Assembly: GCA_034620365.1 (NCBI GenBank)
Contig: JAQGEQ010000380.1
Location: 2,170,001-2,234,000, forward strand
Length of the DNA: 64,000 bases
Source: Pegea sp. RAD2-039
Lineage: Eukaryota > Chordata > Thaliacea > Salpida > Salpidae
Direction of reading: 5' to 3'
Of this stretch, positions 1 through 14,500 are shown piece after piece. The stretch's first letter is position 1. Each line of letters opens with the position of its first letter. The notes beneath the pieces were generated by a model that saw nothing but the letters and a program-made list of their open reading frames with translations, had not been told where the DNA came from and did not search any database. The position numbers and the translations under genes are program-made.

Positions 1-3000
1 AAAGGTTGCTGTAAAGGTTTTAAAGTTCGTTTTTAAGATTCTTAAAGCAAACTGTAAGGATATTTTAAGTATACTACATCAATTTTATTGAATTAAATAA
101 TATCTTGTTATCTTAAACATAATTTGAAAAATAAGATTGTTTTAAACATGGATCTTGAACTTTTGCAACTTCATAACTTACTCCTAACCTTTTAGTTCAG
201 CTCCTTATAAATTATTATAAGTTAATCTCAAAACTTAAAACAAATCATTAAAAGTTTTTCTTATTTATAAATCAACCATCAAAGCTTTTCTTCAGAGTAT
301 ATCTTTGAAGTAGTTTACAATAAAAGTATAAAATCCATATATAGAAAAGTAGAAGTTTGTAAGCTAACATGAACTATTTTTGAGAATGGAATCATTTCAA
401 TCTTTTTTCTTTATTATTTTTGTAAAACATCATTTTAAAAAGTACCTTTTAAAAGTATTTTGTTAGAATAGAAATGTAATTCAAAGTTTTAACATTCTGC
501 TTCATTCCCACAAAAAGCCAGCTTGAAATACCCGGATTGATTCTTGATCCAAATTATATAAAACTTTAATATGACTTGAACAAACTTGTCCAAAACTTGA
601 GTTTCATCGAAAAATCCTACTTTCAATAATAGATGGAAATAATTTGGCGAAGAAATTAAAACTGAAAAAAAACTAATAATAAATAAACATTTTTTTCTTG
701 GACATGGCCAAAAAGATGCTCTGTTTGATTAGGTTTCCATATTCTCAAATTTCCTTAAATTCGAGAGATTTTTCTGCTTTTTTTATTTTTATATATATTA
801 AGTAGTACTTTTGTCAAATAGTCATAACCAAATATGTTTCAGATGAATTTTTTATATCACAAATCGGTTCATCTAAGTTTAAATCTAAAATTTCTTGAGG
901 TAATCTCAGTTATAGGTCGATTTTTTTAAACTTTTTGATTAGATTTAATAACACAAAGATGTTTTATCTGAAACCCGTGTGGGTGTAAACATTAAAATAA
1001 TAGATCTTTGTCAATATCAAGCTTTTAGTAGTATTTAGTGAATTATATAAGTTTGTTTTGTAATTAATCTGCCACTTAATCAAAATTTTATCAATAAATG
1101 AAACTGTTTGTTCGTAAAGTGCATGTTATCAGTTTGCTATCAGTAAGATTTTTGAAAAATTTTAATAAATTTTACTTTGCATTTTAAGTTATAACTTTAC
1201 TATATGCTAAATTGAAAAGTTAAATCTTACGTAGGTGAAAATATTTCAGCAGAACGAAAAGTAACTTGATAATTTTTAAAAATGATTTTGTGTAACACTT
1301 AAAAAACAATAAAAAGCAGGAATATAGTTTTATATCACTTGAAAAAAAAACTAAATATATATAAAAAAAAACTTCTTTTTTATTTCGATTATTATCTTAA
1401 AATTCGATTTAAACTTTCACCTTTTTATCAAAAACAAACTAACTTTTATTATCAGAATATTCTTTCAGTTCTTTTTTTCTGAGTTGAATGTTTTTGAATG
1501 ATTCTAATAAGATTTTTACAATTTTAAACATCTTTGAATGTTCCATAAACTATTCAGGTTTAGTATAGTGTTTAGAAATTCAAACAAATTTTGGTGTATC
1601 ACTTATTTACAATACTTTCATGTAATTTGTATTTCTGAAACTCTAATGTATCCTTTTATCAGCTATAATTAGGAAAAATCGAAAAAACAAAAAATAGATT
1701 TCTAAAAATAAATAAATGAATAAAACTTTCTGAAGATGAATCCTAGAAGTTTACTTTTCTCATTAAATTTGATATTAGAAAAGCTGTACACTCTTCGCGG
1801 GAAGTGGCTTTAATAATAATAAATGAAATATTTAAAAAAGGGTTTAATAATTATAATTCAAACAGTCTTCCCAAACTAAGATTAAAGTTTAAAAAATAAA
1901 TTAATTTAAAGCTTAAAGAAATTTATTGTCTCTTATACCAATGCATCTTTTTTGGGATTTTTAAAAAATCTTTTAGTAACTTTTAAAGTTCTTTTTTAGC
2001 TTAAAAATCAATTAAAAAAATAAATTTATTCGTAAAAATGCAAATTTGGAAATTATAAAAGTAAAATCAAAAAGAGTTTCTTTTTATTGTCCTCAACTTG
2101 AAGAAAATTTCGAGTAAAGACCCTCCCGAAAATTCATAGTTTAAAGTTTGAGAATTTCTACTTCATAATATTTTCCAGCAAGTAAATAAAGTTAATCATA
2201 ACTATATTTTATAAAAGTTTAAAATAAGTCAATGATAATAATAAAAACTGATTAAACAAAAAAGTCATGAAGTGAAAAACGAATCAATTGTTAATAATTT
2301 GTTTAAAATTGTTACATGTCGAGAAATTTTACGAAAATTTTAATTCTCTAATGAAATTTTCCAAAGATTTAAAAACATTAGAAGATCAGAAGCTACGTCA
2401 GTTTTGAAAATAATTTTTATGCTTTGAATATATTTCAGCAGATTGGTAATTATTTTAAAAGTGATTCAATCTTTGAAACGCTCATGTTTAATTATATTAT
2501 ATATATAGTTTATAATCAAATTATTTCGAGAATAGTTACAAAAGGTGTTGTTAGTAATTTCCTTTTGAAAGTTGTCATTATTTTAATTTATTGGTAATAG
2601 CGAATATATTTATTCAATTCCGGTATCATACTATCAAGTAATTGATTTATAGTTAAAATTTATTATTGTAAATTTTTTGATCATTATACTCAGCAGCTAT
2701 TTCATATTAATGTCAAATTAATTCTTAGAAATTGAAATATTATCAAGTGAGAAAAATTGTCAAAATTTAGTTAATTTGATTTACTGTTAATAAAAGCTTC
2801 ATGTACTCACAATAAGCTTTTTTCAAATTACTTTAGTATCGAAAAGTTTATAAATAAGTTGCAATTACGTCAAGAATTCAAATTTTGTACACAAAGCCAT
2901 AATGAAATGTCATTTAGCATTTGATAAACAAAAAAGACAAAAAGTTTAAAGATGAAAGAATGAAAAAGAGAAATGTTTAAAAAGTAATAGAAAATTAGGG

Positions 3001-6000
3001 ACAAATAGATTAACTGAGTTTGGTTCATTGAGAGAGGCTGTTCAGTAAGAGAGGCGTTACAATCTTTGTTCCTTGCGCCAACGATTGCTAAACCAAAAAT
3101 TGAAATAACAAAACATTTTTAAAAAAAGTAAATTGATCTAAATATATTTGACAAAATTTAAAGTATTCTTAAAACAGATAAAGAAATTGTGTTTTAAACA
3201 GACAAAAGTTCTTTGAAAATATATCACAAAGCATCAGGTAATACTTTGGTGTGATTCATATACCTTTACAAAAGCCATACATTTTGAAGTACAACTGCAT
3301 CACAGATGATTTGGTTTATGTGGTGGGTAAGGAGGCACACTACTAAGCGGATATGCAAACGAGAAGTGGACAGATTGCAGTTCATTTCAGGTGTTCAAAC
3401 AGTGAGTTGTAGAGACGTTTAATCTAGCAAATAAAGATTTGAAAGTCAAACTCAGAGCAAAGATACTGTGAAAATAATGTATAACAGAACAGTTTATTTC
3501 CTGATAATATCAAATGCAGTTTGAGTTTATTTTTTAAAAAGTTTACGAGCCCAATTTGTTGTCAAAGTTTCCAACTAAGTCAGTTACATATTAAATACTT
3601 TTAGGTTTAGCTGAATAAGTTCTTTTTTTTGATTAACTTTCAATCAAAGTCTAGTCACTCAATAGTATTGAATCAAGTTTTCAGCTTTTTGTAGGAAGTT
3701 ATTTTTAACTATTGTGGATACTCAAGCGAGTTAAATTAAACATAAGTTGTTTGTATGAGAATTAAAACTTGAGACGAAAATGTATTTAGTAAGGCGAACA
3801 CAAATGAAAAGCAAAGCGTGTTGATTAAGGTTTAATTGTACGAAATGAAAGCGCTACAATAAGTTTTGCTTTGTTCAAAAGCTTTTTACTACCAGCTTTT
3901 ATTTGGAGCTTTTTTAATAAGATTTGTCAGTGTTTATTACATTTCATTTTATGCAATAAACACTTGTAAGCGTTTATTCAGATTTAACTGCTGAAAACAG
4001 TTTTCTATAGAAATCAATTTCAAAGTTTGATATAGACAATTTAATCTGAACTACAAGATAAGATTTTAAAATTTCTTCTCATAATGCTTCAAATTATCAA
4101 ATTAAGTTACTTCAACCGTAAAACATAAAACTATTTTTCAGTAATTGATGATGTTGCTTTGCTAATCAACTGTTGTATTTGTTAAGTATCAGATGGTTTT
4201 TAAGTGAAATAAGTCGATAAGTGTTTTCACTTAAGATTTTTGAATGGTATCTCATAATTACTAGTATGAAATGATTTATCTAAGTTGAATAAACAAAAAG
4301 TTAAACAAATATAATAAGTTATAGCAAGTGATAATAAGAAAAAAATACTAAAATACAGTTAAAATTATTTGATAGAAGTTTATGAACGGTTTAAATCTTT
4401 ATTCAAATGTGAATATCAATGTTAGAAGCAACAAATTATAAATAGCAGGAGATAATCTTCTCTGTCAGTGATGTTTGCTTAGCAGCAGAAAGTACAAATA
4501 TCTCAAAGTTCTCTATTTACTGATGCAGAGTTTTAGTAAAAGTTTCAGACCACTACAAAGAAAACAAAAGTTTGACGTTTGATTAAATCTTTATGATAAT
4601 TTCAAAAATCTTAACATCAAATTAGTATTTTACTAATAGCCTAAAAGTTATTTCTAAGAAGCTGGAACAGATGTCGCGTTTAGTTCGTAAAAAGAAAAGA
4701 AATTGTAGACCTTTGTCTGTTAGCTATCCTTAGTATAGTGTTATATGTTCAACCTGTTTAAACAAGAGACCCGGTTTAGAGATGCTTCATTCCGTTGCTC
4801 AGTAAATAAGAAAGAAATGGTTGAGAAAAAATATTTTTATCAAGCAAAACTAACAGGAGAATTGAACAGTATTCTATTGCAGATAAATTGTTGAAGATAA
4901 TTGTTTTTATTTTAGTGTTTTAAAAGGATTGTTTGTTGTTTGGCTATAATACTAAATAAGTTTATCGACAGCTTATTATTTAGTCTTGATTAAACAAAAG
5001 AATCGACGTTCATAGTTAAATTTGTAGATATTAATTGACTGAAATTATATTCAGGTTTGGTTTTAAGTCTTAATTTCGTTTGTTGAAGTTTTATATGTTT
5101 CGAAATTCAAAAGTTAGAAAAGCAGAATTAGTTGAACTGCTTATGTAGAAGTTTACAAAAAATATTTCTTTATTTACATTAATATTTGTGAATATTTTCA
5201 CATCAAATTGCTAGTTGCTGCATTTAGTAAAAGATACTTTTTATAATATCGTGTCACGGAGTTTAGACATGAAATCAGTTTTTTGAAAACATTTTCATTT
5301 CAAACTTCACTAACTGATAATAGTAGTTACTTACCAAACTCAGTTTGAACTAAACAGCATCTTAAACTAGCTATATAGTATAATTGAAAGATTCAGATAA
5401 TAATTAATTAATAGATTTTCTATAAAAGTTTTAAAGAAAAAAATTTAATTACATTTTTCTTTGGTTTGTAATTACTGTGACTCACAAAAATATTTTGTAG
5501 TTATAATTAAGTAGCGCAAATGTAAATTAATTTCAGCTTATAATATTGTTAATACAATAATTTATAATAAATCATAAACTATTAGTAAAATTCTCAATAC
5601 ACAAAAAACTTTGAATGTGTCTAAACATTAGAAAGCATTAATGAAATAGAATACGTTCAAATTCTCTATATATAAAAGGATTTAAACTCTCTTCTATTTG
5701 TTTGTCTAAAGCTCATTGTAAATTTTACATTTATTTAAACTATAACTTGAATATTTTGTTGATTTTATCAAAGTAAAAACTTGGTCAAGTTTTGTCATCA
5801 CTAAATTCTATTTTTAATTTTGCAAGAAATTGTTGCTTTGAAGGTTTCTTCTAACAGCAGAAGAGATCTCTTAGCAATAAAATAAATTTATGAAGTAAAT
5901 TTACATGAGAAGTCGCTTTGATACATGTCATAGTTTCTATTGTTAAATATTATGCTTGAATGGCAATAGAACATCAAGCTTTATATTCAAACAATATTAT

Positions 6001-9000
6001 TTTTGTAAGATTCACCTAGCAAAGTAATATTGTATCTGATACTTACATCTGGCATCACATTTTACTTGTCAAAACACACTCAATTCGACTTATTCAATTA
6101 AATTCTCATTTTACACATTCTTTTATTGCCCAAAAATCTTTCAATTTAATCATCATCAAGCGGTTATCCTTGAATATAATTCGATTATCCGAAAAACTTG
6201 ATATTGAATGTCGAAACTTTGATTGATACTAAACCAAACTAACTCCATGAAGAACAAATGTAATTAGCAATTCATTAATAATTTAAATATTTACTACAAA
6301 ATTAGAAAAGTTTTTGAATCAAAGATATACAAAAAGATTTTTTACTGTGCTTCTATTTTTGTATATCCGCCATTTTGAAATGGACGCTAAAATAATTTGT
6401 TTAATTTCCGGCCTGAGATATTGACTAAGTCGATCAAATAGGTAATTCCACCTTCTTATTAATGAAGCGATTACATTATGACGGATCTAGAAAAACATAA
6501 GAAACAATTTTTTGAAAATATCTATTTTTTAAATTAGTTCTATTTTGTGCTTAATATTTGATTAAAAAAGTTTAAATTTGTAAAATATGTTTGAAAAGTT
6601 TTAAAATCGCAATTGAAGTTAAAACGCTTGATTATATTCGTTACTCATTAGTAAACCCCCAAAATTTAATTACGATTTAGACAAACATTTAAACAAACGA
6701 TTAAATAGGAATTAACGCTATCATGTTTCAACATTTTCATCAGTATAACTTTCATTGATATTAGTTGAGAACAGCTTTTGGTTTTTAGTAAGCTGTTTTT
6801 TGAAAAATATTCATCTTGAGTTTGCATACAAATTTCAAATTAATAAAATAATGCTGTACAAGTATTTCATTTATGACTAACTTGTATTTTTAAAAAAGAT
6901 TATTTTTAAATTAAACACTATTTTTTAAAGAAAATTATTTTAATTTCGTTAATTTAATAACTGTAATACTTTCAGCCTATAAAAATCAAAAAAACTTCGT
7001 CAACTTTCGAACCCGAAGAAATGTAGAATTATAAAAACAATCTCACAAATTTCAAGCATGAATAAATTCGGTTAAATCCTTGAATTCGATTTATTCTCAG
7101 CTATCTATTTGAGGTGTCAGTTTTCTCGCTATGATCCAGCGTCGGGTAGAAAGACTTAAAAAGTATTTTTTTTGTAATCAATATATGATCGAGTTTAAAC
7201 AAAGCTACAAGATTTTATCATTTCTATAATACTACATTAGATACAAAATACATTGATGAAAAGTATATTTCTAAAGATAGTGTTTGAATCTTACAATAGA
7301 ATTAAATTAATATTAAAAATTGAATTTATGTTTGTTGAACTTATTTTATCTCTTAAAATTTTTTGAAATAATAAACTTCATAATTAAATCTTTAAATATA
7401 ATCATTCAAAATTCAAATTTTATATATTTATTTTACATATTTTATTTCGTAAAGGTTATTCAAACAACTAAAATGTATTTGTATCTTATTAAGATAAAAA
7501 ATAATGAACAAAATTTGTCAAATAAAAGTAGTTAAAGATTTATCATTTTATTATAATTTTTTTTTAATAATTTTTAATAATTCTTATTTCAACATTTCAA
7601 ACTTTAAAAAAGTTTCTATTAAATAAACAAATACAATAAAAAGATTTCTTCAAAATCATCTCAACGTTGTCTCGTGGCTTTTATTTATTACATTTAGTTA
7701 GAAGTATTTTGTAAACGCTGATTATGACACCAGACACTGTAAGGAGGTTGACATGGACAGGAAAACATCGAAAAGAGGGGGACTATCTAATCTTTCAGCT
7801 GCATATTTTTCACGCTTTTCCTCATTTGAAACCGCATTTAGTGTAATGCTTGAAAGAGGAAAAGATGTACACGAGGGTAGATGTTCTACTGGCGTAGTGT
7901 GTGAACATATTCCATTCTGTCCTATGCGAGTTATTTAGACAGGTGTGATTCTGTTCTCTCATATCTCTTCTTCTTGAGTGAGATGATGTTATCATTGTGA
8001 CGTTGTTCTTCTCTTCTACTCTAGCATACTTTACACTTAATACAAACTCAATGTAGAGCTTTAATTTATGATTAAGCATTTAATATAAATTGAAATTAAG
8101 GATGAAATTTGCATAAATTGCAGATGAAATAATTAAGTTGAGAACTATTTAGTGATTAGATATGATTAAAAGTTATCAGATTATTTGTTTATTTTGACCT
8201 TTTTTTATTTTTATTTTAAACTCTAAAGTACTTTAGTTTCCAGAGTTTCACTATATTACTCATCAAGAACGTACAACAGTCGCTACTTTGTATCTCCAAC
8301 TCCACTGATAAATAGAAAACAGTGACGAAGGCGAGAGAATGGTAAAAAGATCATTTCTCTCATTTATCAAATATCGCACCTGGTTTGAAAAAGCCAAGAA
8401 AGTAGGACAAGCTACTAAACGAGTGATTTTGGTTGAAGCTGTCTTAGTAGTTTGACTTTACATCACAATATCGAGTAACTAGAATCTACAAGAGGATCAT
8501 TTAAAGAGTAAAGATCAGCGAGTTACAATCAGCTGTGTTTAATTTTGAGGTTTTGTGTCTTTAGAATGGAGCTATTTAATTAATTTTAAAGTTTCTTTAA
8601 AAGAGACTAAAATGACTTGAGGTCAAATCAGTTTAAATTAAAATATTTGTAATTTGGTGAAACATTTGTTTAGCTTAACACAAAAAATTAATTTTAATAA
8701 GTTAAATAATCTGAGTTAAAAATTAAATGAAATTTAGTTTATGTAAATTATAATTTAACAAAACCTTAAATTTGTATCTAAGTACATGGGATTAAAAATC
8801 ATTTTCGGATAAAGCTTTTTTACGACAAAATTGACATTTTTAAAATATATATAAAGATAAATAAATTTGTCAGTAACAAATTATACTTTACAAAATATGT
8901 CGTATAAGCAATTTAATTAATTTTAAAAGTATAGCATGTCATTTAAATCAATATTAGCACAAAATGTAAAAAATCCTACTGTATAAAATCTTAAAACTAA

Positions 9001-11539
9001 ACTGAATATCAAGCATGTTATTGAGTTATACTAGTTATTTTTTAAATCATGAGGTTGCTTTATAAACTCAAATTATTATTTATTGAAGGTTCATAAAACA
9101 TATTTAATCAATGAAAAACGTTAGATGAAGATACAAATGATTTTGGCTACCATTTTAAAAAGTGGACAAAAATAATGACAAAAATGTTAAATTCAAGAGC
9201 AGTTCACAATTCTTCATTTTCTCATCAAAGGTAAGAGAATTATTTTTATATTTTTAATTTAAAATATGTTTTATCTACAATCGTTACGAAAATCATTAAG
9301 ATAAAAGCAAATCGAGATGGTGATATTTAGATATCATTCGAAAGACTATTATATAGCCCATGTTAAAATATTTGCTTAATAAAATCATGATTATGATAAA
9401 TTACTAGTTTAAAGTTGATAAAATGGAGTTCTTAGACAATTTTGATGAATAATCATTTACATTTTATTGATTTTTGGTACACTAAAAAATCTTTGACTTA
9501 AAAATTAAAAAAATATATATTCTTACTTTGTAGATAAATAATATTTTTTGTTTCGAATATTGTAAGCAAAACTACTTAAAATGTTTTGTATAAACTATAA
9601 GATGTTGATATAAACCAACAAAAAACTATTGAAATGTATAACTAAAACTAAATTGAAATCAATTTCATAGATATAATCGGTTGGAGTTGAAACTAAAAAA
9701 TTGGTTCTTTTTTAACCGTACAGTTTTTTAAAAACTGTTATTAATTACCTAATATTTAAACAAGCAAATGTTAGACATTTATTGCATTGCACAAAATGTG
9801 AAATGCATAAATATTTGATTTCTATATATATTAAATTCTGATAACGATTAAGTTTACAGAAGTATTTTCAAACAAATATTTAGAAATAGCCTGGGGTATT
9901 AAATGTCCTCTGCTTTTATTAGCCTACCATTGAAACCGATTATTATAAATTTGCTAATAGCAAGAAAAATTATATCTTGTAACAAAAAAAACAAACAGTT
10001 TTAATATAGTTAGAAATCGTGGCTTGTATACAAGAGTAACTTATTAGCTAAATACTAGAACTAGATCTGCTTTAATAACTCATCACATTTAAAATAAAAA
10101 AAAATCTACTAGTTTTACAAAAATATTCAAATTTTTGATCAACAAAACTTATTAAAAAGATTTATTTAATTTTTTACCTTTTATTTACAAAGAAAATTGT
10201 TTACAAAACTTGAAACTTTCGCAAATTTTGCTACTTCTTTTAACATTAAAGTATATATTTTATTCATATCGATACTGAAAAATACATAGATTTATTAGTA
10301 TCAATTATATTTATGTATTCTATTATGTTTCTGGCTTAGATCTTTGTAAGAATATAAAAAAAGTATTTGCAACTAAACATTAATCGAGTTTATAAATATA
10401 AACCTTTATTAAATTTTGCAGTAGTTCTCAGTATTTTGTTGATTTAAAATTAATAAACTATGAAATAATTGTAAATAAAACTCATATAATTACATTTTAT
10501 TTCAGTTAGGTTCAAACTTAACTCCACAAATTTTTTTCTCTCTTTAGAAAAAATTTTCCTAAAATTTTTAAAACTTCATAAAGTTTTAAATAAATTCTCT
10601 GAATGTATTTTCGAGAATTTACAAACAACAAAATAAAAACATTGAAAAAGGAATTTTGATGAAATTAAGTTTGTGCTGGTGAATTCCAAATCACTTAATT
10701 TTTCAAGTGATTTTCAGCAAATTTTATACTTACCTGATTTCATTGACGAACAAAAGTACGTCATTGAAACGCCAGTTCAGCGGTGCAAGCTTTATTCGTC
10801 AATATTGTAAGATACGTTCTTCACAGCTGTAGATGACTAAAAACATCAAAATAAACTTTTATACTAATAATTCTTTATCTAAAATGAATATTAAAAAGCT
10901 AAGAGATATATTTTTAAAATTGTATTTTTATTAAACAACAATTTATCTAATTAAGCTAATGTTTTTAAAAGTTTTCACTAAACTAAATTCGATATTTGAT
11001 ATGATTTTTCCGTTGAAACTTCATATGTAGAAAGAGAAGTTTTATCTATGTTCTATCTGTGAAATTTAATTCTTTTAAAGATATTAAAACATGTCACTGA
11101 AACTACGTATCGAAATGTATCACTACAATAAGATGTCATGTTTTAAACTCTGCGTAAACCCCTACATAAACATAATTTATTATTTTGAAATGCTTAATAT
11201 CAAACATTATAAAAATTCTTATCAATGTATTCCATGATTTTAATGAGCCTTTAGTTTTAGCGGAACAATTTTTAAATTATTATCATTAAAGTAATCACTT
11301 TTTAATTTGATAAAATATCTTTTAAAACTTTTTAGTTTCTTACAAAATAAAAAACAGTTCTTTAAATTTCAAACTTTAAATTTATTTGTAAAATATTCAA
11401 TTTGTAGTGATAAAAGGTTATTTGAAAGTCCTTTTGACTAATTAATACATCTTAAGATTAAACTTTAAATGTTTTGATGAACCATTTTGACTTCCTTGAA
11501 ATAAAAAAAAACTTTTGTAGAAACTTATTTGATTTTTAG
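1..11539. other. AT-rich upstream flank of SIM, no gene recognised
   Basis: No conserved protein or RNA gene could be recognised on either strand. The DNA is AT-rich with many homopolymer runs. Short stretches of more balanced composition stand out at about 3,230-3,440, 7,640-8,050 and 8,260-8,540. They could be cis-regulatory elements or untranslated first exons of SIM, whose coding start lies just behind a splice acceptor at 11,538-11,539. Short ORFs at 7,753-7,938 (+) and 7,822-8,079 (-) overlap each other antiparallel and resemble nothing I know. Confidence 0.5.
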
Positions 11540-11549
11540 TGAGGAACGG

Positions 11550-14500
11550 ATGAAAGAGAAGTCAAAAGCAGCAGCAAGAGCTCGACGTGAAAAGGAAAAC
11601 GCTGAATATGCTGAGTTAGCAAAACTGCTTCCATTAGCTTCTCCAATAGCAAACCAACTTGACAAAGCTTCTGTTATTCGCTTAACAGTTTGTTACCTGA
11701 AAATGAGGCATGTGCTACCTGGTAAGCGAGCGTTTGTTTATTGATTTGTTTCAAAATATACTATCCAACTTATTAAGCTACTTTGCGTTTAACAATTTGC
11801 TGAAAGATTGAAACAATTTCTAAAGAAAGCTTTGATTCTATTTGAGTATTATTTACTGATTGAAATACATCAATATTTTTACAAAGTTTTATATCCTTAG
11901 AAAGTTATTATCATCTGTGATTTAATCTAATCTTATACTTATTCTAGTTTTATTCATAAAAAACTATTAAGATATAAAAAATATTAAGAAAATAATGGAA
12001 AAATTTTAAAGTCAAATCTATCTATTCAAAAAAGAAGAATTCCGTTAACTGAGATTATTACAAAGCTTTAAATGATCGCATTTCCACTGAGATAGAAAAT
12101 ATTGATTAGTGATTTTTCTTTACATTTAATATGTAAGCTGAATTGTTATTGTATCTTTGCTGTATTTCGTAAATAAGCTGCTTTTTTAAACTGACAAAAG
12201 ACATACTCATATAAGAAAGATTATCTCAAGAGGTGTCAGCTCTTTTGTGTCCCTTCTTTTTTAATGAAGAACTTCTTAGAAGAACCCCTGAAATAAAAAC
12301 AAAATTAAAAGAGAAATGTTTTCTTCTTTAATATTCTTGGGAATTCAAACTAAAAGGATATTCTTAAAAAAGCCCTTTAGCTTTCTTAGACCCAAGACTT
12401 AGTTTTGTCTGACATTGATCGGCCCATACACCGGTAAGATTATCACTTTTTCATTCACTTTGTCATGATTTTCATCTTGCTGTCAAAAACTGCAAATTTA
12501 CGATATCTCTAGGATCAGATGATAATTGTGCTTTTGTTATTTTAACGTTAATACTCGATGTAATAGTCAAAATATTTATATGCTTGAATACTTAAAAAAA
12601 GCTAATAAATGTTTTCTTGAATTAAAACTCTTAAACAATTTTTTAGTGTAAACAAAGCTGAAAGTTTTTATCCATAACTTATATAAGTCAGTAATTTCAT
12701 CCAATCAAAAACGTTTAACTTTTGATCATTCACAAGTGCTTTAATGGATCATCAACTCAAATTAAGTGTAAAAGACATACTTGTGAGTTGCTTGAAATTA
12801 TATACGTTGAATGATAGCAGCAGGTTTATCAGCTGTTCAAGCTAAACCTTTTCTATTCGGTTTCTCAAAACCGTTTCGTTAGAAAATTGAAGATTACTAA
12901 GATGTTTGGTTTTTTAAGCTTTTCAATATTTTCAATTGTAATTAAAACTTGTCTTCTGATTTTGATTAAACTAAACTTTGTACATAAATTACTTGGAAAT
13001 TTTTAAAGATGATTCAATATTTTTTTAAAATTATTTGATTAAATTTTATAAAAAAATTACAAAGCAATTTGTTTAGTTTTTCAATTTATTTTAAGTATGT
13101 TCCGAGGTAAGTTCTTTCTGGTATTTAATAGATGCTTAAAGCAGAAATTAGAAAGCCTTTGCTTGAAATATTAAATTGATAAAGTTCACTTGTAATTTAT
13201 CTTTGCATCTTTTTATTTTTTAAATTATTTTAAGTTACCTTGTTTAAATCTAAAGTTTGACTTTAAATTCAATTAACCAATTTACTACAAAAAGCTTTTT
13301 ATTTCGTTAAATTAGTGTCCTATAAAATTTATGAAACGGCGTTAAGAATTCTTTGGAGTAGGATAAAAATATATTCTGGAGCTTGCAGTAAAATTAAAAG
13401 AAATCGTTTGGGTTAGTAGGATTTGTAAGAAGATTTTAAGTAGTGATGAGATTAATAGTTAGTAAAATTCACTCAAAGACATGATTTGAAATAAACTAAT
13501 CCTCATGTAAAAAGCGTCATAGTTATTAGACGGATATCTTTATTGGTTTCCACCTGATTTTATAGTCAATCTATAATAGCCAGAATCGAAGAAACTTTAC
13601 GATTATACTTCTTATTTAGCTTGATGAGGAAAGTAAACATTTAAATCCGTAAAAGTTCTACTTATTCCTTTTTAATTGCAGTTTTCACCAAGCAGCCAGC
13701 TTGATAATTTCTCGTATATGATATACATCAATAACCAATACATTTGAGCTTTAAATTGCCAGTTAGAGTAGATTATATAGGTAAACTGTGTAAAATACGA
13801 CACAAAATTTAGATAAATAAAATGTTATCTTTTGAGTAAGCTTTATTTGTGTAGTTGTGCATGCTGAGCTGACCATAGTGAGCACTTAATCCAATACTTG
13901 GTTTTAGAATTAAGCCTGGGAAATAGGTGTGGATGATTAACCATTTAGAGATATTTTGAAGCTGGTACCATTGTAGTTGAGTATAAGTCTTAAGAAAAGA
14001 TTATCTTTATGATGTTTTATGACATATGATTTATCTCGTAAAAAACTAATATGATATATATTTTTACAAAACATGTATAAAATAATAATTGATGTTTATA
14101 CTATTTGTAGATTACAAGGTTTTTTTTTTAATTATTGTTTAGTTTTTAGAGTCATTACATTTAATTTCTTTATTTTTGCAAAATTTAACAAGTTTTTACT
14201 CTATTGCAAAATATTAAACTTATATATCAAGTTACAAGAACCTCATAAAATAAAATAAAAGTTTTAAGATCATATAAAATTATTAAAAGTCATTATCCTT
14301 CGGTTTTGCGTTTTTTAGTGTCGTTGTCAAATGTGAGTTTACTTTCAAAAGAAAATTCCAATTAAAACTGCATTTCTTTATAAATTAGTTGTAACAGTAT
14401 TAGAAGCAAGGATATAAAGAGTTTGTTGTAATGCCTATAAAATCAATTTTATGTTTATAAATGACAATAGCAAACAAATAGATTGATTTTATAGTTATCC

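Noticed and set aside
7753..8079. Overlapping antiparallel ORFs upstream of SIM
   Set aside because: No similarity to a known family, no splice context, and length within chance expectation.
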